Below, piece after piece: positions 45,152 to 53,937 of a DNA stretch of 64,000 nt. A program made the translations under genes and the position numbers. Every line of letters begins with the position of its first letter. Within the stretch, counting starts at the first letter, position 1. The stretch lies in the NCBI GenBank assembly GCA_020637555.1, contig JACKKF010000004.1, forward strand, positions 124,001 through 188,000, read 5' to 3'. The stretch comes from Rhodobacter sp. Lineage in GTDB: Bacteria; Pseudomonadota; Alphaproteobacteria; Rhodobacterales; Rhodobacteraceae. The notes below the pieces were generated by a model. The model did not search any database. It had not been told where the DNA came from and saw only the letters and a list, made by a program, of their open reading frames with translations.

Positions 45152-46341
45152 CACGGGCCTTTGTGGTTGTCCTCGACTCGGTCGGTTGTGGCGGGGCCCC
45201 GGATGCCGACCGCTATTTCAACGAGGACCGCCCCGACACGGGTGCGAACACCCTGGGCCATATCGCCGCCGCGCGCGCCCGCGCCGGGCGCCCGCTGCAC
45301 CTGCCCGCGCTGGACGGGCTGGGTCTGGGGCGGGCGATCGCGCTGGCCTCGGGCGTGCAGGCGCCGGGGCTGGGCGCGGTGCCTCGGGGCCGCTGGGGCG
45401 CCGCGACCGAGGTGAGCCGCGGCAAGGACACGCCGTCGGGCCATTGGGAACTGGCCGGTGTGCCGGTCCCCTGGGACTGGACCTATTTCCCCACCACCGA
45501 ACCCGCGTTTGACGACGCTCTGGTGGCCGAGGTTTGTCGCCTGGCCGGCACCGATGGCATCCTGGGCAATTGCCATGCGTCGGGCATTGCCATCATGAAC
45601 CGCCTGGGCGCCGAGCACCTGCGCACGGGATGGCCGATCTGCTACACCTCGGCCGACAGCGTTTTCCAGATCGCCGCGCATGAGGAGTCCTTTGGCCTGG
45701 AGCGCCTGATCCGTCTGTGCGCAGAGCTTGCGCCCACGCTGCACGCGCGGCGGGTGGGCCGGGTGATCGCCCGACCCTTTGTCGGCCAGCCCGGCCATTT
45801 CCAGCGCACCGGCAACCGGCGCGATTTCGCCATCGCACCGCCGAAACCCGCGCTGATGGACTGGGCGCAGGCCGATGGGCGCGTGGTGCACGCGATCGGC
45901 AAGATCGGTGACATCTTCTCGCATCGCGGTGTCAGCCATCTGCACAAGGGCAAGAATGACGCCGATCTGGTGCAGCACCTGCTCAGACTGGCGGACGAGG
46001 CCGAGGACGGTTCGCTGACCTTCTGCAACCTGGTCGAGTTCGACTCGCTCTATGGCCATCCGCGCGATGTTGACGGGTATGCGCAGGCGCTGGAAACCGT
46101 GGACCTGGCGGTGGCCGAGTTCCTCGCGCGGCTGGGTCCGGGCGATCTGGCGCTGTTCACCGCCGATCACGGCAACGATCCGACCTGGTCCGGAACCGAC
46201 CACACCCGCGAGCGGGTTCCTGTGCTGGTTGCCGGCGCGGGCGCGGGCGAGATCGGGCTTTGCGCCTTTGTCGATGTCGCGGCTTCGGTCGCGGGGCATC
46301 TTGGCCTGACCGAACGCGGCCCCGGCCGATCCTTTCTCTGA
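45148..46341 (+). CDS. deoB: Phosphopentomutase
   Basis: A 397-residue alkaline phosphatase-superfamily mutase with the metal-binding 'VLDSVGCGGAPDA' at the N-terminus and 'FTADHGNDPTWSGTDHTRE' near the C-terminus. It interconverts (deoxy)ribose 1- and 5-phosphates, feeding products of DeoA into central metabolism. No deoC aldolase is in the window. Translationally coupled to deoA. Confidence 0.95.
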   Translation: MTRAFVVVLDSVGCGGAPDADRYFNEDRPDTGANTLGHIAAARARAGRPLHLPALDGLGLGRAIALASGVQAPGLGAVPRGRWGAATEVSRGKDTPSGHWELAGVPVPWDWTYFPTTEPAFDDALVAEVCRLAGTDGILGNCHASGIAIMNRLGAEHLRTGWPICYTSADSVFQIAAHEESFGLERLIRLCAELAPTLHARRVGRVIARPFVGQPGHFQRTGNRRDFAIAPPKPALMDWAQADGRVVHAIGKIGDIFSHRGVSHLHKGKNDADLVQHLLRLADEAEDGSLTFCNLVEFDSLYGHPRDVDGYAQALETVDLAVAEFLARLGPGDLALFTADHGNDPTWSGTDHTRERVPVLVAGAGAGEIGLCAFVDVAASVAGHLGLTERGPGRSFL

Positions 46342-46351
46342 CGGAGCAATC

Positions 46352-47350
46352 ATGACCGAGCGTATCGACCCAGCCCTGCCAAAGGTCGAACTGCATCTGC
46401 ATTTCGAGGGTGCCGCGCCGCCGGCCTTTATCCGCGGGCTGGCCAGGGAAAAGAACCTGGATATTTCAAGGATCTTCACCGAGGATGGCGGCTATGCCTA
46501 TCGCGATTTCTGGCACTTCCTCGATGTCTATGAAGCCGCGACGACCACCTTGCAGACGCCCGCCGATTTCGCCCGGTTGACCACCGCGGTGCTGGAAGAC
46601 CGCGCACAGGACGGCGTGATCTATGCCGAGACCTTCCTCTCGCCCGACTTTTGCGGGGGTGGCGATGTGGGGGCGTGGAAGGAATACCTGCACGCCATTC
46701 GCGAAGCCGCCACGCAGGCCGAGCAGACCCTGGGCATCATCCTGCGCGGGATCATCACGCCGATCCGCCACTTCGGGCCGGAACGATCGCGCCCGATCGC
46801 GATCTGCGCGGCGGAAACCGCGGGAGAGTTCATCACCGGTTTCGGGATCGCCGGCGACGAGAAACAGTTTCACCCGCGCGATTTCACCTGGGCCTTCGAT
46901 TGCGCGCGCGAGGCGGGGCTCAGGCTGACCGCCCATGCGGGCGAATGGGGCGGGCCTGACAGCGTGCGCGATGCGCTGGACCATCTGCGCCCCGAACGCA
47001 TCGGCCACGGCGTCCGTGCGATCGAGGACCCGTCCCTGGTGGACCGCCTGGCCGAGGACCGGATCGTGCTCGAGGTTTGCCCGGGCTCGAACGTGTTTCT
47101 CGGCATTTACCCGTCCTTTGGGGCCCACCCGGTCGCGCAGTTCAGGGACCGCGGCGTGCGCGTCACCCTGTCCACCGACGATCCGCCCTTTTTTCACACG
47201 ACGCTGACGCGCGAATACGCGGCCCTGTCCCAGGCGTTTGGCTGGACAGAGGACGACTTCCGCGCGATCAATCTTGACGCCGCCCGCGCCGCGTTCTGCG
47301 ACGAGGGCACGCGCAACCGCATCATCCAGACCATCGAGGGCCGCGCATGA
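46352..47350 (+). CDS. add: Adenosine deaminase
   Basis: A 332-residue TIM-barrel deaminase. Zinc and substrate motifs are visible: H15-L-H17 in 'ELHLHFEG', 'HAGEWGG', 'ERIGHG' and 'STDDPP'. It converts adenosine and deoxyadenosine to inosine and deoxyinosine. It follows deoB by 10 bases and overlaps upp by 4 bases. Confidence 0.94.
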   Translation: MTERIDPALPKVELHLHFEGAAPPAFIRGLAREKNLDISRIFTEDGGYAYRDFWHFLDVYEAATTTLQTPADFARLTTAVLEDRAQDGVIYAETFLSPDFCGGGDVGAWKEYLHAIREAATQAEQTLGIILRGIITPIRHFGPERSRPIAICAAETAGEFITGFGIAGDEKQFHPRDFTWAFDCAREAGLRLTAHAGEWGGPDSVRDALDHLRPERIGHGVRAIEDPSLVDRLAEDRIVLEVCPGSNVFLGIYPSFGAHPVAQFRDRGVRVTLSTDDPPFFHTTLTREYAALSQAFGWTEDDFRAINLDAARAAFCDEGTRNRIIQTIEGRA

Positions 47351-47979
47351 CCGAACACCTGACCGTTGTCACCCACCCGCTGGTGCAGCACAAACTCAGC
47401 ATCATGCGCGACAAGGCGACCTCGACCTCGAAGTTCCGCCAGTTGCTGCGCGAGATCTCGATGCTGCTGGCCTATGAGGTGACGCGCGACCTGCCGCTGA
47501 CCTCGGTCAGGATCGACACGCCGCTGTGCCCGATGGATGCGCCGATGCTGCAGGGGCGCAAACTGGCGCTGGTGTCGATCCTGCGCGCGGGGAACGGCCT
47601 GCTCGACGGTATCCTGGAACTGATCCCGGCGGCACGGGTGGGGTTTGTCGGCCTGTATCGCGACCCTGAAACGCTGCAACCCGTGCAATACTATTGCAAG
47701 CTGCCCCCGGACCTGGACCAGCGCTGGACCATCGTCGTGGACCCGATGCTGGCCACCGGCAATTCCTCGGCGGCGGCGATCGACCTGATCAAGGGGCAGG
47801 GTGCGAAGAACATCATCTTCCTTTGCCTGCTGGCGGCTCCCGAGGGGGTGGAAAGGATGCGGCAGGCGCATCCGGACGTGCGCATCGTCACTGCCGCGCT
47901 GGACGATCACCTGAACGACCATGGCTATATCGTGCCCGGGCTGGGCGATGCCGGGGACCGGATGTTCGGGACCAAGTGA
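47347..47979 (+). CDS. upp: Uracil phosphoribosyltransferase
   Basis: A 210-residue type I phosphoribosyltransferase with 'HPLVQHKLSIMRDKATST' at the N-terminus, the PRPP loop 'VDPMLATGNSSAAAID' and the C-terminal 'YIVPGLGDAGDRMFGTK' that binds uracil. It makes UMP from uracil released by salvage. Last gene of the operon. Confidence 0.96.
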   Translation: MTEHLTVVTHPLVQHKLSIMRDKATSTSKFRQLLREISMLLAYEVTRDLPLTSVRIDTPLCPMDAPMLQGRKLALVSILRAGNGLLDGILELIPAARVGFVGLYRDPETLQPVQYYCKLPPDLDQRWTIVVDPMLATGNSSAAAIDLIKGQGAKNIIFLCLLAAPEGVERMRQAHPDVRIVTAALDDHLNDHGYIVPGLGDAGDRMFGTK

Positions 47980-48048
47980 CCGGAACTTAAGGCTTTACTC
48001 CAAGTCGCCGCCGTTGCATCCTTGGGCCAAGGTAACAGGGGGTTGATA

Positions 48049-49140
48049 ATGGTTGCCAAAATCCTTTCCACGGCGGCGGTAGCCGTGGTCCTCTCGGCCG
48101 CAATGGCGCAGGCGCAAGCCGGCCGGACGCCGGCTGAAATCCCGCCTGCCAGCTATGCGCAGTCGCAATATGTGGATTCGAACGGGTGCGTTTTCATCCG
48201 CGCCGGGTTCAACGGTGCGACAACCTGGGTGCCCCGCTACGGCGATGACCGTCGCCCGATGTGCGGCTTCACGCCCAGCGGCACCTCAGGCGCGGCGCAG
48301 GTCGCGGCGGCCACCCCCGCGGCCCCGGCACCCGTGACGGTGCGCGCGGCAACGACCGCTTCCGCCGCCGCGGCCCCGGTGCGCACCCGCACCGCCCAGG
48401 CCGCAGCGCCCAGCGGCCGCAGCGTCCCGTGGTCGGTTCCGCCGGAACAGGGCCGTGCCCGGGCCCGCGTGGCGCAACCCGCGCAGGTCTATCAGGCCCA
48501 GGCCGGCGCGCTGGATCGCCGCTGGAGCTTCTACGACCAGACCGGCCCGTCGCCCTGCACGAATTATTCGCCCCACAGCCAGCTCTATGCCGTGCCGTCG
48601 CCGGTGCGTCCGGACCTGCCGCTGCGCTGCGGTCCGCAGGCTGAACACCCCGCCGATGCGCTGCGCCAGCAGTCGCCCAACGGCGGCCGGTGGGAACCGT
48701 GGGATGGCGCGAACCCCTATCCCGCGCCGGACAACAACGTCTACATGCTGCCCCCGCCCTACGCGCCGCGCTGGCCGCAACCCTATCTGCAGGGCGCGTC
48801 CGCGCGGCCGCAGCAGGCCGCGCCCCGTGCGCGCGTGTCGACCATGGGCACCACGGCGCCCATCGACAGCCGCGCCGGGCGTCGTGATGCGACCCCCTCG
48901 GGCGGTCACATGAGCAACGGGCAGTATGTGCAGGTCGGCACCTTTGGCGTCGAGGCCAATGCCCGCGCGACGATTTCGCGGCTTCAGGCCCAGGGTATGC
49001 CCGTCGCGACCGGCCGTGCCACCAGCGGCGGCCGTCAGATGCAGGTCGTTCTGGCCGGGCCGTTCTCGTCGCGGGCGGAACTCAGCGCCGCGCTGGGCAC
49101 CGCGCGGGCGCTGGGCTATTCGGACGCCTATATCCGCTGA
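48049..49140 (+). CDS. SPOR domain-containing envelope protein
   Basis: A 363-residue secreted protein: signal peptide to about residue 25 (ending AMAQAQA), a globular N-terminal part with two cysteines (NGCVFIRAGF, MCGF), a long Ala/Pro/Arg-rich linker, and a C-terminal SPOR domain ('GQYVQVGTFGVEANARATISRL'). SPOR domains bind denuded peptidoglycan at the division site. The start at 48049 has CAGGGGG upstream. It is 69 bases after upp and probably independent of it. Confidence 0.88.
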   Translation: MVAKILSTAAVAVVLSAAMAQAQAGRTPAEIPPASYAQSQYVDSNGCVFIRAGFNGATTWVPRYGDDRRPMCGFTPSGTSGAAQVAAATPAAPAPVTVRAATTASAAAAPVRTRTAQAAAPSGRSVPWSVPPEQGRARARVAQPAQVYQAQAGALDRRWSFYDQTGPSPCTNYSPHSQLYAVPSPVRPDLPLRCGPQAEHPADALRQQSPNGGRWEPWDGANPYPAPDNNVYMLPPPYAPRWPQPYLQGASARPQQAAPRARVSTMGTTAPIDSRAGRRDATPSGGHMSNGQYVQVGTFGVEANARATISRLQAQGMPVATGRATSGGRQMQVVLAGPFSSRAELSAALGTARALGYSDAYIR

Positions 49141-49188
49141 CAGCGAACACCCCCTGCGATTTGCCCCCCGTGCCCCAGGCGCGGGGGG

Positions 49189-50214
49189 TCAGTTTGTGCA
49201 GATGCCCTGCACCGTCAGCCATTCGCCATCGCTGAGCAGCCGGTCCGCCGTGCGCGGCGCGCTCGTCGGGCGATCCGCCAGGCGTTGCGCCAGCGACTGC
49301 CCGCTGTCCGGCAGAGACAGCGCATACGCGGTCGAGGCGATGCCCAGCCCATCCAGCCAGCCCCCCAGGGCTTCGGCCTCGGGCAGGGTGGGGGGGCGCG
49401 CAAAGCGTTGCAGGGCATACCCGCGCAAGGTCTCTTCGGGCAGGGTTCCCGTGACCAGCAGGGTGATGGTGGCGCGGGTGCCGGCATAGTGCAGGGCCTC
49501 GACCAGGGGGTCATGGGCCTGAATGTCCAGGGCCTCGGCGGCAAGCCATCCGGCCAGCGCCTCGCCACTGTCGAGACGGGACACCAGATCGTCACCGAGA
49601 ACGATCAGCCGCCCCGGCAGCGAGGCGACCTGGAACCCGGGCACGCCGGCCACGACGCTGACCCGCCAGTCATTGCCCAGAACCCGCGAGCGCAAGGTCG
49701 CCAGCGCCTGGCGCCCCTCGGGGTTGGCGCAGATCCGCGCGCTGGATGCCGACAGCGTCATGCCGTCCAGGGCCTCGCGTCCGATCTGGGCGCGCATGGC
49801 TGGCGGCACGATCGCGGCGGTGCGATCGACCAGCACGCCGGGCACCCAGAGGGCCGCCGCGATGGCGATGGCCGCGACCGCGCCGACCATGCCCAGCCGC
49901 AACCAGCGGGTCGGCGGACGCGGCGACAACGCCGTGCGGATCGTTTCCAGTGCCTCGATCAGCAAGGTATCCTCGATCTCCAGCGTCTCGCCTTCGCTTT
50001 CGACCGATGGGGAATAGACCGCCGGGCTGGTGCCCCGGGTCAGGCGCTGCACCGCAGGCAGCGACCAATGGCTCAACGCCTGGCCCGACCGGGTGTCTGC
50101 GATCATCAGGCTGGATTCACCCAGTGACACGACGACATCGCGGCGCTGAGCGTCGGCCGCGGCGCGCCAGACGCCGGGGCCTTCCAGCCGCGCATATTTT
50201 TCAAGCGCCGTCAT
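49189..50214 (-). CDS. Single-pass membrane protein resembling a degenerate M48 peptidase
   Basis: A 341-residue protein with about 100 cytoplasmic residues, one membrane helix (about 105-125) and a periplasmic domain. The domain sequence 'VPGFQVASLPGRLIVLGDDL' followed by 'SGEALAGWLAAEALDIQAHDPL' parallels the M48 pattern in which a beta-hairpin precedes HExxH, but the zinc-binding motif reads AEALD, so it should be inactive. This is my own alignment by eye. No family I know covers it; conserved Rhodobacteraceae hypothetical is likely. Confidence 0.55.
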   Translation of the reverse strand: MTALEKYARLEGPGVWRAAADAQRRDVVVSLGESSLMIADTRSGQALSHWSLPAVQRLTRGTSPAVYSPSVESEGETLEIEDTLLIEALETIRTALSPRPPTRWLRLGMVGAVAAIAIAAALWVPGVLVDRTAAIVPPAMRAQIGREALDGMTLSASSARICANPEGRQALATLRSRVLGNDWRVSVVAGVPGFQVASLPGRLIVLGDDLVSRLDSGEALAGWLAAEALDIQAHDPLVEALHYAGTRATITLLVTGTLPEETLRGYALQRFARPPTLPEAEALGGWLDGLGIASTAYALSLPDSGQSLAQRLADRPTSAPRTADRLLSDGEWLTVQGICTN

Positions 50215-50344
50215 GCCTCAACTGCCGTCCCGGGTTCTGGTCTGCGGGTATGTCCCAGGATACCCCAGCCCGCGGGCGCGCGCCAGCCTCGGCCCGATCA
50301 CCGCTGCTTCAACACGGGGTCTGGCCCGGGCGTCCCCGGGGCCG

Positions 50345-51967
50345 TCACAGGGTCTTGGCCAGGGCGCGCAACTCGAACTTCTGGATCTTGCCGGTCGATG
50401 TCTTTGGCAGCTCGTGGAACACCACCCGCTTGGGCGTCTTGAAACCGGCCAGGCGCTCGCGGCAAAAGGCGATGAGCTCGGCCTCGGTGGCCACGGCGCC
50501 GGCTTTCAGTTCGACAAAGGCACAGGGAACCTCGCCCCATTTGTCGTCAGGCTTTGCCACCACGGCGCACAGCGACACGGCCGGATGATGGGCGAGGGCG
50601 CCCTCGACCTCGACCGAGCTGACATTCTCGCCGCCAGAGATGATGATGTCCTTCGAGCGGTCGGCAATCTTGATATAGCCGTCCTCGTGCCGGAACGCGA
50701 TGTCGCCGGAATGGAAGTAGCCGCCGTCAAAGGCCGCGCGCGTGGCCTCGGGGTTGCGGAAATATCCCTTCATCACGCCGTTTCCACGATGCATGATCTC
50801 ACCCAGCGCGGCGCTGTCGCGGGCGACGGGCCGCATCTGGGGATCCAGAACGGTGATGTCGTCCATGAAGGGCATCAGCACACCGGTGCGGGCCTTCACG
50901 GCGGCGCGCTCGGCCTGGGGCAGGGCATCGAACCCCTCGTGCCAGGTGCATTCGGTGGCAGGGCCATAGGTTTCCGTCAGGCCGTAGACCTGGGTGACAT
51001 TGAAGCCCAGCGGCTCGATCGCGGCGAGGGTGGCCGCAGGCGGCGGCGCGCCGGCGGTGAACACCTCGACCACATGGTCGAAGGGCAGCCTTTCATCCTC
51101 GGATGCCGAGACGATGGTGTTCAGGACGATCGGCGCCCCGCCGAAATGGGTGGCCTTTTCGACGGCGACGGCCTGATAGACGCCGCGTGCCGTGATATCG
51201 CGCAGACAGATGACGGCGCCACCGAGGGCCGGAATCATCCAGGGGTGGCACCAGGCGTTGCAGTGGAACATCGGCACGATGGTCAGGTAACGCGGATACA
51301 GCGTCATGCGCCAGCTGATCGGCTGGCTGAGCGTGCTGAGATACGCGCCGCGGTGGTGATAGACCACGCCCTTTGGCCGGCCCGTGGTGCCGCTGGTATA
51401 GTTCAGCGCCAGCGATTCCCATTCGTCCTGCGGCAGGATCCAGGTGAAACCGGGATCGCCCTGGGCCAGCAGATCCTCATAGACCAGGTGCCGCCCGCTG
51501 GCGGGGATGCCGGCCTGCGCATCGGGCACTTCGACGATGCGGGGTCCGCCGCCGATGATGATGCAGGCCCGTTCCACCAGATCGACCAGCGAACTGTCCA
51601 CCAGCGCGACCTTGGCCCCGCCGTGTTCCAGGATATAGGCGACCGTATCCAGATCCAGCCGGGTGTTGATCGCGTTCAGGATGGCCCCGCAGGCCGGAAC
51701 GCCGAAATGGGCCTCGGCATGCGAGGGGACGTTGGGCAGCAGCGTTGCGACGACATTGCCGGGCTTCACCCCCAGCCCGGCCAGCGCCGAGGCCAGCCGC
51801 GAGACCCGGTCGTGATACTGGGCATAGGTCCAGCGCTGGGTGCCATAGACCAGCGCCTCACGCCCGGCAAAGACGTCGGCGGCGCGCCGCAGATGCGACA
51901 GCGGGGTCAAGGGCACATAGTTGGCCGCGCATTTGTCCAGTCCCGATTCATCCGCCAGCCAGCCCAT
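50345..51967 (-). CDS. AMP-forming acyl-CoA synthetase
   Basis: A 540-residue ANL-superfamily ligase with the P-loop 'YTSGTTGRPKGVVYHHRGA', 'GLTETYGPATEC', 'YFHSGDIAFRHEDGYI' and the adenylation lysine in 'KTSTGKIQKFELR'. It is closest in appearance to medium/short-chain and methylmercaptopropionate-CoA ligases (DmdB-like), but the substrate is not proven. It activates fatty or aromatic acids for the beta-oxidation genes downstream. The 130 bases after its stop hold nothing I recognise. Confidence 0.9.
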   Translation of the reverse strand: MGWLADESGLDKCAANYVPLTPLSHLRRAADVFAGREALVYGTQRWTYAQYHDRVSRLASALAGLGVKPGNVVATLLPNVPSHAEAHFGVPACGAILNAINTRLDLDTVAYILEHGGAKVALVDSSLVDLVERACIIIGGGPRIVEVPDAQAGIPASGRHLVYEDLLAQGDPGFTWILPQDEWESLALNYTSGTTGRPKGVVYHHRGAYLSTLSQPISWRMTLYPRYLTIVPMFHCNAWCHPWMIPALGGAVICLRDITARGVYQAVAVEKATHFGGAPIVLNTIVSASEDERLPFDHVVEVFTAGAPPPAATLAAIEPLGFNVTQVYGLTETYGPATECTWHEGFDALPQAERAAVKARTGVLMPFMDDITVLDPQMRPVARDSAALGEIMHRGNGVMKGYFRNPEATRAAFDGGYFHSGDIAFRHEDGYIKIADRSKDIIISGGENVSSVEVEGALAHHPAVSLCAVVAKPDDKWGEVPCAFVELKAGAVATEAELIAFCRERLAGFKTPKRVVFHELPKTSTGKIQKFELRALAKTL

Positions 51968-52050
51968 CGCATGCTCCCTCTTGCCAAGCGCAGGTTCATC
52001 TGCTTGGGCATATTGGCGGCAGTTGAGGCCGCCGAAAAGGGGCCTCGAAC

Positions 52051-52962
52051 ATGTCGGATGCGCAGAGCAACCATACGCTGGCCGCCGGCGGCGCGGTTCT
52101 GGTCTATGCGGTGCTCATCGGGTTCACCGACAATTTCGTGCGTCTCATCGCCGCCGAAACCGGGCTGTGGCAGTTCCACGCGATGCGCACGGCCATGGCG
52201 GCCGTGCTGTTCCTGTTGGCCGCGCGGCCCTTGCGGCTGCGCCTGGCACCGCACGACTGGCCGGCCCTGGCGCTGCGGTCCGCCATCCATGCCGGCGCGA
52301 TGCTGATCTATTTCGGCTGTCTTGCGTTCCTGAGCGTGGCCCAGACAGCCGCCGGATTGTTCACGGCGCCCATCTTCGTGCTGATCTTTTCGCGCTTCTG
52401 GTTCGGTCACGCGCTGGGGCCGGTGCGAATCGCCGCCGTCGCCCTGGGGTTTCTGGGGGTGATTCTGGTGTTGCAACCCGGGACGTCCTCGCCCCTGGGC
52501 TGGGCCAGCCTTTTGCCGGTGGCCGCCGGGGCGCTTTATGCCCTGGGCAATCTGGCGACCCGGGAATGGTGCCCGCAGGAAAGCGCGTCGGCGATGACGC
52601 TGGGGTTTTTCCTGGCCCTCGGTCTGTCCGGGCTGATCGGAATGGGCGTTCTGGCCGTCTGGACCCCGGTGGTGCCGGCCGGTGCTGACGGGTTCATCCT
52701 GCGCGGATGGACCGCGCCGTCGAACCCGGTGCTGTTCTGGACCTTTGTGCAGGCGATCGGGTCGATGATCGCGGTGGGCTGCATGGTCAAGGCGTATCAA
52801 CTGGCCGAGGCCAGCCGCGTGTCGATTTTCGAGTATGTCATCCTGCCGGTTTCCGCCGGGTGGAGCTGGCTGTTGTGGGGCGAGACTATCGCTGTGGTTG
52901 CATGGCTGGGCATGGGATTGATCGTTGCGGCCGGTGTGATGATCGCGGTGCGCGGGCGCTGA
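52051..52962 (+). CDS. EamA/DMT family transporter
   Basis: A 303-residue inner-membrane protein with ten hydrophobic segments arranged as two EamA repeats of five helices, the standard drug/metabolite transporter layout. It exports or imports small metabolites; the substrate is unknown. It is divergent from the acyl-CoA synthetase gene across 83 bases. Confidence 0.88.
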   Translation: MSDAQSNHTLAAGGAVLVYAVLIGFTDNFVRLIAAETGLWQFHAMRTAMAAVLFLLAARPLRLRLAPHDWPALALRSAIHAGAMLIYFGCLAFLSVAQTAAGLFTAPIFVLIFSRFWFGHALGPVRIAAVALGFLGVILVLQPGTSSPLGWASLLPVAAGALYALGNLATREWCPQESASAMTLGFFLALGLSGLIGMGVLAVWTPVVPAGADGFILRGWTAPSNPVLFWTFVQAIGSMIAVGCMVKAYQLAEASRVSIFEYVILPVSAGWSWLLWGETIAVVAWLGMGLIVAAGVMIAVRGR

Positions 52963-53020
52963 CAGAGCGATATTCACAGCGGAATTGGAACCAATCCCGC
53001 GGGCGCCCTTGGCATTGTTC

Positions 53021-53053
53021 GCCACATTTCGCGAAAATCGGCCCCAATGTGGC
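53021..53053. promoter_or_regulatory. Long-loop inverted repeat upstream of the Hint-domain gene
   Basis: GCCACATT (53021-53028) and AATGTGGC (53046-53053) form a perfect 8-base dyad with a 17-base spacer. A second dyad, ATTGG-AA-CCAAT, lies at 52984-52995. They could be operators or the end of the EamA transcript. Confidence 0.4.
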
Positions 53054-53175
53054 GGTGGTGGGGGCGGCGTTTCGGAAATGATCACCAATTTACCTTAATC
53101 GTTCCCAGCCTTCGCCATCTGCCAGCAGTTGTATGAACCCATCGAATGCAAACGGTGTTCACGAAAGGACAGACC

Positions 53176-53871
53176 ATGTTGCAGAGTTGGATGGGTGGTT
53201 TGAGTGATTTCCGGGCGACAATTCCCTTTGCGTTTGCCGATCGCGGCAACGCCTGGGACGGGACCTTTTCCGCGGCCAAGGACGCAAGCATGGGCCGCAA
53301 CGAGCCCGGCTCGGTCGCCGAGGGACTGATTGCCGGGTCATTGGTGGCAACCGATCTGGGCTGGCTTCCGGTCGAGGACCTGCGCCCGGGCGATCGGGTC
53401 GTGACCTTCGATCACGGGATGCGCCCGTTGAAGTCCGTCTCGGTCGCAACGCTGTGGACCGCGGCGCAGGAAGCGCCCCGCGCGGCCTGGCCCCTGTCGA
53501 TCCCGGCCCGTGCCCTGGGCAACCGGACCGAGATGCAGGTGCTGCCCGAGCAGGCGCTGCTGATCGAATCCGATGCGGCCGAGACCCTCTATGGCGACGC
53601 CTTCACGGTGGTTTCCGCCGGCGCGCTGGACGGGTATCGCGGCATCACCCGGGTCCCCCCGTCGCGCGAGATCACCACCGTGACGCTCGAGTTTGACGGC
53701 GACGAGGTTGTCTACGTCAACGGCACCCTGCTGGCCCATTGCCCGGCGCGCCAGACCGAGACCGTCCGCACCGCCGAGGAACTGATGGCCTGGGGGTCGC
53801 ATGGAACCTATCAGCGACTGACCGACGCCCAAAGCCGCCGGCTGGTCGCGGCGATGCACGCCGCTGGCTGA
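53176..53871 (+). CDS. Hint-domain (Hedgehog/intein-like) protein lacking the catalytic cysteine
   Basis: A 231-residue protein with the Hint_2 pattern 'AGSLVATDLGWLPVEDLRPGDRVVTFDHGMRPL'-like sequence (quoted in part). Active Hint domains begin with Cys before the '.AGT.IAT' strand; here the position holds Gly, and the only cysteine in the domain is near its end (LLAHCPA). So self-splicing or self-cleavage by the usual route is unlikely. Start at 53176 is supported by GAAAGGA; an ATG at 53146 is less likely. Followed by a strong terminator. Confidence 0.75.
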   Translation: MLQSWMGGLSDFRATIPFAFADRGNAWDGTFSAAKDASMGRNEPGSVAEGLIAGSLVATDLGWLPVEDLRPGDRVVTFDHGMRPLKSVSVATLWTAAQEAPRAAWPLSIPARALGNRTEMQVLPEQALLIESDAAETLYGDAFTVVSAGALDGYRGITRVPPSREITTVTLEFDGDEVVYVNGTLLAHCPARQTETVRTAEELMAWGSHGTYQRLTDAQSRRLVAAMHAAG

Positions 53872-53884
53872 ACCCGGCTGGCAA

Positions 53885-53909
53885 AAAAGGGCCCCATCGG
53901 GGCCCTTTT
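53885..53909. terminator. Bidirectional terminator between Hint gene and fadB
   Basis: A perfect 11-base-pair stem AAAAGGGCCCC / GGGGCCCTTTT with loop ATC. The A-run and T-run allow termination of both convergent genes. Confidence 0.88.
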
Positions 53910-53937
53910 CCGGATCATGCCCGGGGTGCTGGGCGGG

